The notes under the pieces are model-generated. The model was not told where the DNA came from and ran no database searches. It saw only the letters and a program-made list of their open reading frames with translations. From Bugulina stolonifera (taxonomy: Eukaryota > Bryozoa > Gymnolaemata > Cheilostomatida > Bugulidae), in the NCBI GenBank assembly GCA_935421135.1, contig OW285191.1, forward strand, positions 4,131,219 to 4,195,218: a stretch of DNA of 64,000 nucleotides, given 5' to 3'. This document shows, in pieces, positions 28,701 to 39,400 of this stretch; position 1 is the stretch's first letter, and every line of letters starts with the position of its first letter. The position numbers were made by a program, and so were the translations under genes.

Positions 28701-31700
28701 TATTCGAACGGCTCCCACTGAAGAAAACAGTGACTCTGATGCCCACACAAGCTCTATAGCCTTAATCAATGGTACTGACAGGGGAATCAATGGTACTGAC
28801 AGGGGAATCAATGGTACTGACAGGGGAATCAATGGTACTGACAGGGGAATCAATGGTACTGACAGGGGAATCAATGGTACTGACAGGGGAATCAATGGTA
28901 CTGACAGGGGAATCAATGGTACTGACAGGGGAATCAATGGTACTGACAGGGGAATCAATGGTACTGACAGGGGAATCAATGGTACTGACAGGGGAAAGAT
29001 GCTTATTATTTCAAACAGTCACAACAGAGAAGGTTGGGAGGAGGAACTCAATGACTGTAAGAAAGTGTTTGGTGGCTACTTTGGTCTAGAGGTAAGAATT
29101 TAGAATAGTCTAGAGGTGGGAAGCGGTATGTAAAAATTAAGAGGCCTTACATGAGTAATTAAGTACATGTATGTATACTGAAAATACAACATGAGTAGAT
29201 AACTCCCACACAACATCAGCGGATCACAACTATAATTGCTCTAAGCTACTATTTGTAATTCGCACAAATTCCCAATTGTTGGAGTTGTTCTACTATTTAA
29301 TCATCTCTTATTATTATTTTTCAGCCACTAAAATCATTTAGTTGTCAAGTTACTCTGTATGTAGACTAAGGATGAATAAAAATTTGTGACCCAAATAAAT
29401 AGCATTCTAATTCCAGGACATATTTTCTTATGAGTACATGCAGCTTTTCACACAACCTGGTAAAAAGAACAAACACTGAATATGCTTCTAATTTATCTTT
29501 GACAATTTTGCAGTGATCGATGTGTCATGTAGAATTAGACTACTATTGTGCAACACAATGTTTGCTATGTGAGTGGGGGGGGGGGGGGGTTAGCTTTAGC
29601 GTTTAGCCTTAACTGTAAGTAAGGCTAAATTCCTTGCTGAAACTACATTATAAGTAATTTTTGCTATGTGAGTGGGGGGGGGGGGGGAGGTAGCTTTAGT
29701 GTGTAGCCTTAACTGTAAGTGAGGCTAAACTCCTTGTAAAAATACATTATAAGTAAATTTTGTTCTAACACGCAGAAGCAGCAATGTGCATGTGGGCATT
29801 CTCAGCAGGTTAGGTAATACATGTACAATGGTGCAATTAAAGTAGTTTTAGAATGGGTGTACACTATGTAGACCACCTTTTAACGGAGGGGGGGACACAC
29901 ACTGTAATAAGGGCAGAGATTTTGAATTTGCGGTGAATTCTACAGTTGATAAACGAGCCTCAGGTTTTCTGTTCTGCTTTGACTTTGTAGATCACTGTAG
30001 AGAAGGACTTGAGTGCAGATAAAATGGTTGAAGTAATCGCTAAGTTTGCTCTACAGCCTGAGCATGGGATAGCTGTTGGCCTGGCGATTATGTCTCATGG
30101 TGATGAGAACGGCAATATATGCGGTAACAGTGATATTGATGATGACGTTTGTTCCGTGCAAGCGATGATAGACAGTTTGTGCATTCCTAGACTGGAAACA
30201 ACTCCAAAGGCATGTTGTTTTACTAAAATACAGTATTTTTAATACCAGATTTCACTTTTTTCTTAATCACAATTTCAGATATACATGTATATATACATTT
30301 GTAAAACTTCGTAGATCCAAAAGTAAATTTGACTGATGGCTACACAACTACAGTATGTGTAGAAGTAGACAGCTGACAGCTGACAATTCCTAAAAGGGTG
30401 CATATTTCGGTCAATTTTCTGGATAATGAGAAAAGCTTTTTACATGTTATTAGATTATTGCTGAATAAATTACATGTATATCAGCTCTCACTTTACACTA
30501 TTGTAAAAGATCTTCATCAAATAATTGATTACTATTACTTGCTTTAATAATTATTTATTTTGACCGGAGTAAAATATCAACAAATGCACCTAATTCTACT
30601 TGAAAGCTTGACGTCCAGACTAATTTTAACTTAACCCACTTACAAGGAACTATGAATTGCTAACAGTTTTTTTCTCTAGATCTTGATGTTGTCCTTTTGT
30701 CGAGGAAGTGTTGAGCATAAGACGCGGAACAGGACAGTCAATGCTTGGGAGTGCCGAATCTTACCTAGTCTAGCGGAGTCAACTTCATTTTCTCCAGTTA
30801 GAAAAGCCTTAGAGAAGAACATGAAAACGAAAGTATGGGCTGAGCATCTGTTCCCATCCGTTGCAGTCCCCCTCAACTGCTACATCCACTTCTCAACTCT
30901 ACCAGACAGCAAGTAAATATTTACTACTAGTTGTTAATTTTGATTCTACATTACTTTAGTGATTGTAAGATTGTGGGCTGACATACATGTATGTATAAAC
31001 CATGACCTAGACAGACTGCTAGTCTGTGCAGATATGAATTTTCCTTCTACTTGTACAAAATACTCATAACATGATTGGAGTTCTAACTCAGAAGAGCTAC
31101 AGCTACTTGGACATATTGTGATGGTACGCACAGTCGTCTCTTATCACTTGACACTCATTATTATGTGTGCTTATATGTATATACCTGCTTGCATTCTACA
31201 TCGCTTAGCTACTATGTTATTGTATATACTTGTATGATAATTACTAAGTCTTTGGTACCCTTTATACCGATGTAAAGAGGCCCGACCTCTCAGAATCCTT
31301 TGATATTCATTTTGTACATGAATTGGATGATTATAAGCAACTTTTGTATAACCCGACCTATTTTTGGGTCGGCCGTCGGGCTTCCGGCGGCCATGTTGTT
31401 GCGCAACTTCCAGACGACCTTATGTCGTCTTTTCCCGACACTATGTCGGGCGGAAGTCCTTATACTATATAAAGGGCCATGTTTTATCATTCATTGTCTC
31501 AGTCTTCACTTGGCTTTCAATAAAGACACATCTATACTTGATACCGAGACTTTCACTTCCTTTTGTCAGGTCATTCGCTTAGCGAACCGCCTACTAGGTC
31601 GGATCACTCTCTTTCAACGTATAGTCTGAAGGCCAGACTTGGGACCAGATGGGTCGTCTCTGGTAGTTATTGGACTACTGAGACCGCTCGATCTTTCATG

Positions 31701-32327
31701 TAATGAGAAGGCCTAGCACCACTCATAGGCACTTCAGTTTTGGGTCGGTAGTCGTCCAAGGACGACCGCACGAAATACCAAAAACCATTACAATATTATA
31801 CGTTTAACAATATTGCACATTTTTACATGCACATATCTTGAAGCTTTTTTGTGGTTATATGCAATTGGATTGGGGTGAGACCTCATTGATTATTGTAACC
31901 AAGACTTTGGGTTATATAAAACTGCTCCAACCTACCGTGTCTTGGAGAGAAGAAAATTTTAATAATGTTTTTCACTATACAAGTATATTGATATAATTTA
32001 TTAGCTTTGTTATTCCGATGTTTTAGGGTAAAGAGAGGGCGAACCTTTAACATATTTGCTGATTACTTAGCTACAATCATTAGTGCTGCACACATAGTCC
32101 TAGGGAGCTCAGAGCGTTCTTCAGATGTGAAGAGGTCAAATGCTACACCATCGACTGAGAGCACCGACTCTAAGTGTCATCTATTACCTCGAGTCGAACT
32201 TATCACTATGTTTACTGACCTGGCAGCCGTAATTAGAGAGAGATCTAATTTCACACATTATACTAATCATTGCTACTCTGTTGATGGATCCAGTAGAAAA
32301 GTTATTATAGAAATTTTACCTGTGTGA
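25760..32327 (+). CDS. ankyrin-repeat caspase-like protein, 1126 aa, 7 exons
   Basis: Exons: 25760-27637, 27799-27921, 28336-28445, 28575-29091, 29991-30209, 30680-30912, 32027-32327. All phases close. The ATG at 25760 (MDGIGSILDSIKALSANYRT) is chosen because the longer frame starts only from TTG. Residues about 15-480 hold roughly a dozen ankyrin repeats (RTPLHLAKNKHVAKLLVEYV, TALHLAAGKNNIDMVRYLC). Residues 627-760 are unrecognised. Residues 768-844 are eleven perfect INGTDRG units. Residues 845-1126 are a caspase fold: KMLIISNSHNREGWEEEL, catalytic His912 in MSHGDENG, Cys956 in LSFCRG (usual form QACRG), then a small-subunit-like end (NCYIHFSTLPDSK, FADYLATII). Both catalytic residues are kept, so proteolysis after aspartate is possible but unproved. 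The intron after 30209 has a GC donor. The last intron contains an LTR-like repeat. Confidence 0.85.
28765..28995 (+). repeat. coding minisatellite: 11 x 21 bp (INGTDRG)
   Basis: Exactly eleven 21-bp units (ATCAATGGTACTGACAGGGG plus A), with no visible differences, lie in frame inside exon 28575-29091. They encode a hydrophilic linker directly before the caspase domain. Near-perfect identity implies recent expansion or ongoing homogenisation, so copy number probably varies between individuals. Confidence 0.97.
29561..29758. repeat. 99-bp tandem duplication with poly-G tracts in a caspase-gene intron
   Basis: Two copies of a 99-bp unit begin TTTGCTATGTGAGTG followed by 13-17 G residues (29561-29659 and 29660-29758). 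They share TAGCCTTAACTGTAAGT and CATTATAAGTAA. Noncoding, between exons 28575-29091 and 29991-30209. Confidence 0.9.
31255..31795 (+). mobile_element. intact solo-LTR-like repeat in the last intron of the caspase gene
   Basis: About 540 bp with a TATA box (CTATATAAAGG, about 31466-31474) and, 45 bases later, a polyadenylation signal (AATAAAG, 31519-31525), the U3-R-U5 layout of an LTR. The start region is ATGTAAAGAGG and the end ACCATTACA, close to TG...CA ends. I found no clear target duplication. The same family occurs at 8385-8657 plus 19550-19862 and, more diverged, at 21760-22320. Sense orientation in a host intron could provide premature polyadenylation. Confidence 0.7.
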
Positions 32328-32961
32328 TGAGGTCGTACTGCATTTATTTAACCCAATAGTAAAGTAAGCAGTCATATGATTATTATTATTATTATTGAAA
32401 GATGACAAAGTCATGACTTGTGTATATTGTCACAATGGGAGAATAAAATTTCTGTAATATGCTCAAATCCTTCTGCAGGCATTTGATTGAAAATTGTGCT
32501 GGTGTACTGTTGAAGTTCATTATTATGCAGTATCACATGTAATTAAATTAAAATTACAATGTCCAATATCAGTAAATAAATCAAAGTACTTTAATGACAA
32601 GTTATGAATAAACCAGAGTTGCATTGCACAATGAAATTACCAAAACAAACTGAAATGCAGGGGTTTTTGCACCCCAAATAAAATGTATATCAATATTGAT
32701 ATCTAGCTACCTACAAATACATATACACGTATATACAGTATATGTGCATGTTGTGTATATACATGTATACACATGTATGTCATACAAATATAATATAAAA
32801 TTGCATCAATGGCAAAAGTGCTCGATAAAAGAGCTAAAATATCACAATGAAACTAAAGTGTCCAAAACCAATTTTATTACTAATAGTTTCGTATTAAAAC
32901 ACTCATCAAACCAATGTCACTATCATTGTTGTACATGATGTCACAGAATACCAATGTGTGC
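32328..32961 (+). other. 3' untranslated region and flank of the caspase-like gene
   Basis: AT-rich. AATAAA at 32442-32447, 115 bases after the stop, is the likely polyadenylation signal. Beyond it no gene was seen. Confidence 0.5.
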
Positions 32962-33325
32962 CAAAATGAGTACAGGATCAGTCATATAGATATGTACCGT
33001 AAAAAGAGTCCATAATATAGAGGAGTTGTCTTCTCTTTATTTTGTATGCTGCTCCCCAACTGTCGTGGATTTAGTACGTGTTCTTTACTGGATGTGTGGC
33101 AACTAACCAGAAGAATATTGTATAAGAAAACATAGAACAACGGTGTTAATAAAGAGAGAAGTTGTGCTCTCTCTAATAGCTAGGAATGATGAGGCGGCAA
33201 CTTCTATAGTATAGCTGGTATTGCTGATTATACAATAATCATGCAAGTACTTACATGTATAATAAATACAGGCAGATTTCATGCTATGTTTTTTGTGTTC
33301 ATGTACATACATGTGGTTCCAAAAT
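32962..33325. repeat. dispersed repeat, copy 2 (pairs with 7976-8345)
   Basis: Second copy of the roughly 370-bp repeat described at 7976-8345, same orientation. It lies between the convergent 3' ends of the caspase-like gene and the long minus-strand gene. Its minus strand contains AAAATAAAGAG near 33036, which could polyadenylate the minus-strand gene ending at 33427. Confidence 0.75.
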
Positions 33326-33426
33326 ACATTGTTAGGAGGTTGTAAATTTCTACACGAAGTATAGTTATACTAATTATTATAATAACTAATAATATATATG
33401 GTATGTACAATATTATAGATTCACAA

Positions 33427-36400
33427 TTACCCAGTGCCATCTGTAGAGTCTTTCCGTCTCTCGCTAATGATACATCTAGATTCTAGATCGTAGTTGACTT
33501 TCCCCTGTGCCTACGGTTAAAATATCAAAGTAGATACAGCATCGACATCAAACTGGTATTCCTTGCTACCAGCCTCCTTGTCATTACTAACTATTCACAG
33601 CGCTATTACTTACATGTAATACATACTTTGCTGCGCATAGGAATTGATAATGAAGAGTTGTCTTCTCTCAATGTGTTGTTTACCTTTGTTCTCTAATAGT
33701 AATAAGTAGAAAACAGATTGAGAGAGGACAACTTGTAATTTGGACTAATAGGCTGAGCTGATATAAACAAATTGGAAATCTAGCACAGTAACAAGGAGAA
33801 TATTTATGTTTATATGCATGTACATACTCATACAAGGTGCACATATTATTATATGGTTTCTAGGTGGAACTACAGGATATATGAGAATGGGAAGCAGGAA
33901 TTAGCATAAGTAGATGTCATTGACTAAGATATAACACCTACATGTAACTCCACACCTCCTCTCTCACCAGCATACTTCCGCAATATCAACAAAGTTCCTT
34001 TCTAGGAAGTCATGGATGAAAGTCGTGATTGGTTAATGAATCATACTGCACACAATGAACGATGCAAGAGAAGACACTATCAGAGGTTTTATAACAACTT
34101 TTAAACCTCACACAGTCTTACTAAAAAACATTTCTGTAAACTGCGCGTGTCCTAGTGGTGGTGGATGCATCTTGGTTTAAATTTCTTTGTGAAACTTCTG
34201 CAATTTGATACTCACTGCTGAAAATGTACATGAAAATAAGCAATTTAGCAAATGTGTATCTCAAATGCTGAACAACTTGGACCAGTTACAGGCTATGCTA
34301 TTCTACGTAATATTGTCCAAACTGTGCTAGCTGAGCCATAACACAACTACCTGCAAGTCAACTTTAACTCTTTTACATCAGGCAGGGGATAGTAGCTCCA
34401 TACTAAGTGTTCCAAAGCACAATCAAAGCACTACTAATGTGGCATGGATTTACTCAAAATTTATTTCATTACTTATCAGCTGAAAGAACTGCTTAGTAAA
34501 AACAATATAAATACTAACAATAATATGCTATAAATATAAACAATAAGCTTGATACTATAATGTAGTGCTGGGCGGTTTTGATTTGCATGTGCATTCAGTT
34601 TTTTTGCTGATTTTTCTAAAAAACTGAATGAAACCGAAGTTGTCTTCTCACCCTCGGTTTAATTCAGTTTTTTTTATTCATGAAGAAACACCGAACCGAA
34701 CCGGAAATTAAATACTCAATATTGGAGTTGTCACACCCTGCTTTTAAGCTGTAATGGCGGCCATGTTAAATTTACTCTAATAAATTGCAATTATTAAATG
34801 CCAATCATCTATAATAATATGGAAGTATAACAACTGGAATTCAGTGAAACTAAAGTAAATCATCTCTGGGTGACAATGATGGCAGTAGCTAAGTATTTAT
34901 TCAAAGGATGACATCGAATTATAAAGATTGAAAGGTGCATAACATAAATTCACGTGTTCGGCGTTTGAGCCATTACCGGAAATGGCCGCCATTTTTATTT
35001 TGTTCAATAATTTGCAATAATTAAATATTAATTATTTATAACAATATGCAAGTTTGACTACTAGAATCAAATGAAAACTACAGTGAACCCTTACTGGGTG
35101 ACATTGATGGCTGCAGCTAAGTCTGTATTCCAAGGATGGCATCGAATTATAAGGATTAAAAGAAGCACTAAAATGGCAGCCATTTTCATTTAGTTTAATA
35201 CTTTACAATTATTAAATATTTATTATTTATAATAATATGCAATCGTAACTGCTATAAAGGAGTGAAACTACAATAAATAACCACTGGGTGATAATATTAT
35301 GGCTGCAGCTAAGTCTAAATTCCAAGGACGGCATCGAATTATAAGGATTGAAAGAAGCATAACATGAATTCACGTGTTTTCAACGCCAGCCATTATTGAA
35401 AGTGGGTGCGCTAAGAGGCCAGGCGCGGTTTGACTTTTAAAACCGAATAAAACCGCACCGCCGCATTCGGTGTCGGTTCACATTTTAAATTTTGGCGGTT
35501 TTTGAACCGAATGAAAAAAAACCGAAAAAACTGAATGACACCGAAACACCGCCCAGCACTACTATAATGTCAAAGAATAACAATATAATAATATAATAAA
35601 ATGTATATAAATGTACATGTACTGTGCATTGCTCTAAACAGATGGACCCCAAACATTTTATCGTTTTTTTATTAATTTTACTGCTTGGTGTAATATTGAT
35701 AAAAATTTATAATTACACTTAAAACCATGAACATAATATTAATGTACATGTATATAATAATAATCATCATTTGAAATGATAGAAAATAGTAACCTAATAA
35801 TAATTGTAGTTATCTAGCTTTGGACTGAACCTCTATACCTAGGACAGAGTCATTTAATCCACCAAACCAGTACCCACTTAGATAAATAGGAAGTGGATAC
35901 TGGTAATGCACCAATCAGGATGAGCGCAGAAGACGATTAGAAATATGGTCCACTTAATACCACTATTGTAACACCACGACTTGAATAAAAAAACAGCTGA
36001 AATTCGAAATTACCATATTCAGGAAGAATATTATTGTGAGGTACGTTTATCTGAACCCTTCGCCTGGCAGTTGCCAATGGTAATGGTTAACATAACGATG
36101 GAATAGATGCTCCCTACTAAAAGAATGTATAGTATACAGCATAGGACATTCCGTACAGATTTATAACTTGTGGAATAGTTGTTGTGAACACAAATAAGTA
36201 AAGACAGGAAGAGTAGTTATTCTCCCATGGATAGTAATTAGGAGTTATGTCCCTTGGTGAGTGAGTACATAGGAAGCTCAGTGGGTGTTTTCTTTGCTGT
36301 CTACTGATACTATTTGTCTCACTATGTGTTCGTGTTCTTCCAGAAGGTTCTGCAGTACTTGTTTCCTCTGTTGTGCTTCAATCTAGAGAAAATAAAGTAA

Positions 36401-39400
36401 TGATTTCTTGCATAAACTAACATCTCATAATTAGGAAGAATGGCCGAACAGGCTACCAGTAGGGGACTGGTATTTTTATGGATTTGAAATCCCTGACTGC
36501 TCACACACGTATTGACATATTAAAAATCTTCGCACAAGTAACACCATATATTAATAACCATTATACTACACAAGTGCTACACCATTACATAGGCACACTA
36601 CTACATAGGTACACCATTACATAGGCACACTACTACATAGGCACACTACTACATAGGCACACTACTACATAGGTACACCATTACATAGGCACACTACTAC
36701 ATAGGTACACTACTACATAGGTACACCATTACATAGGCACACTACTACATAGGTACGGTACAATATTAGTACATGCACACACCTGAAGTGATTTAGCTGC
36801 ATCTTCCCCGATTTTAATCTTCTGTATTCGTTCTGATATTGAGTGACGCCTCACCAGTGGTTCTACAATGATGTAACCAACACATATCAGTACTATTCAT
36901 AGAAACGTAATGTCCTACTTCCTCTCTCTACACATATCTTACAGGGAATGTGAGCAATGCAATTAATTACAATCTAAGCAGAAACTCCTATTTGATCTAC
37001 ATTAAACTCTTGACTAGCTCAACCAAAACAAGCAATTTACTTTGAAAAGAAAGTGAAAAACAATTCCACAAAATCTGATATTCATTTATACGGCCAAGAT
37101 GTCCGAAGTACAATAAGTGCTCTTGCGTAGGAAATATATTTATATGTGTATATCTACAGAAGTAAATTGTAAGGTCAATGTAAGACTATTAGATGTCTAT
37201 TATGTACACCAATAGCATACTTTACTGTCATAATAACTGTTAAATACCATCTAGGCTTGAGTATGCTGTAAGTTTGCGTATATTTCTTCTCCAAATACTC
37301 ACAAATAGTTGGTAGTTATATTTATTTATAGCCTATCTATTTTATATTAGTTCTGTTCATGTAACACATGCCTGCTTGTTACTGTATAATCACATATACA
37401 TTGTACAACAAGAACATACAGTATGTATACATGTACGCCTATTATATCTGTTTAGTAGGTTGTATGGATTGTCTACCCCTGAGTTAGACTGTATGGACAG
37501 ACTATAATGTCACATTATAGGAATCTAAACACGCTAACTAAGATCTTTCTAGTCTCTCCAATGATCCAGCCAAACACGTAACCACACCCCTTGGTAAATA
37601 CGGGCATAAATATTAGCCAATTAAAGCCTCATACAGCTCCTAAGAGCAGAAACTATTTAGTGACTGACATTAGGGAATATGTAGAGGTGTAAAGTTGTCT
37701 ATTATACTGTAGTTGTCCTCTCAAAAAATTACTTGTATACAAGTTTTTTGAGCAAGCAGGATAACTCCTACTTCTGTTGACAGTGTTTTGAGACATAAAT
37801 GTGTCCAGGGAAGACCACTACTAAAATCTGTCAAAGTCTACACTTCCCTGTACTTCTCCATCTTCTAAACGAATGTCTATATTTTGGTAACGCAATAAGC
37901 CACACCCACCTTCACTGTTTGCTGATTGGGAGTTATATACCCCATCATCTTGAAAGACTTCTTCAACGTCATCTATTTCCAGTGGCTGTAGATCTCCATC
38001 ATCCGTTTCTATGGCGATGCTTATTTGTGGTTTAAATGGTATCTTTTTGCTATTGGTCTGATTATTTAACTGAGTGCTAGGCACATTGTCATTGGTTGTC
38101 GGGTTTAAGGGTTCTTTGGTAGCTAGCGTCTTCTTCATTATTGGCATAGCTTTGTCCAATCGTCCGATTACTTCAATTAGATAAGACATCAATGAATATG
38201 ATTGTATAGTACAACATATAGCACAGAATTTATTAGTGATATTACATACACATTTAAACCTTTAAATTAGCAAAACTCATCAATGTTATTTGCTATTATT
38301 TTGTAAAGATTAGTTGAGAGCAGAGGCTTAGTTCGAAATTAATTTCAGTATTTGTGTGAACAGACAGACATGTTGGTAGACTACACTACATGCTGTCCCT
38401 AGGCCACTGATTAGTGTAATTCATATTCTGTAGGCCTATACAATGAGGTTCTGACGCTCTGCCTCTTCCCAGGGTGCAATGTACATGACGTATAAGTACA
38501 TATACATACACAGCGGACATAGGCCTACTGGCATGTACACATTTAGTATGTACACGTATGATTTCAACATGATTCTCCATGTATGTTCAACACCACTATC
38601 TGTTAATCACTGCGCCTATTATTACTAGTTATCACTGAATTTAGTAATTTGACATTTTCCCAACGAGAATTAAATACTTCACGGTTCACGCTGCCGACAG
38701 CTTGCCTACGTCTTACTGAAAACCAATATATTGAGACCAATGCCTACATACATACATAGCCTACTGGTGTAAATAACTGCATGGTTTATAAATACATACA
38801 CTTATTGCAATGATAGTCTCTCCCTTTGTAACCATAATTTGATTTGTTCCAAGAGTTCAGCTATATTGATCTAATAACATTCATTCATTCAGTAATAACC
38901 CCATTCCTACTTCAATACTATTCCACTGACGTAAATCATGCAGATCAGAAATAGAATATTACATGAAAATGGATTGTAAAGTATAGCATCATGATATGAC
39001 ATGCATGTGTGTTAATATGCCTGCTGTCAGAGGTTTAGCCTGTACACCTAGTGATTATATACTTAAGTGCTGTGTGGTGTGGATGTACACCCCGTCTAAA
39101 GGCCAAGCTGTCTAATTATAGATATACTCAGTCACGACAAAGACTAATTGCTGTGCATTACATCAAACCCTATTAGACAGTGGTAGAATACCTGACAGCG
39201 TACTATCTGACAGAATATACAAGTATGTGCACTATCTGACAGCATATGCTACAGAGTAACAACATCACATGCTATATAATTCCATCTAGAAAGGTCTGGG
39301 CTTAAATAATCATAATTTTATCTGGCAGAAAGTATGGATTTTATACATTTCTGAATACAGTATTTCACTAGCAGTAGTTGGTCTATATTCTATAATATAA

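Noticed and set aside
28683..29089. Minus-strand IPLSVPL repeat frame and plus-strand SMVLTGE repeat frame
   Set aside because: Other-frame shadows of the in-frame INGTDRG coding repeat, whose frame is fixed by splice phase and by the caspase domain.
36278..36382. Treating 36278 as the only 3' end of the minus-strand gene
   Set aside because: A better donor inside this exon (GTGAGA) joins in phase to a good terminal exon at 33504-33427, so the read-through end is kept only as an alternative.
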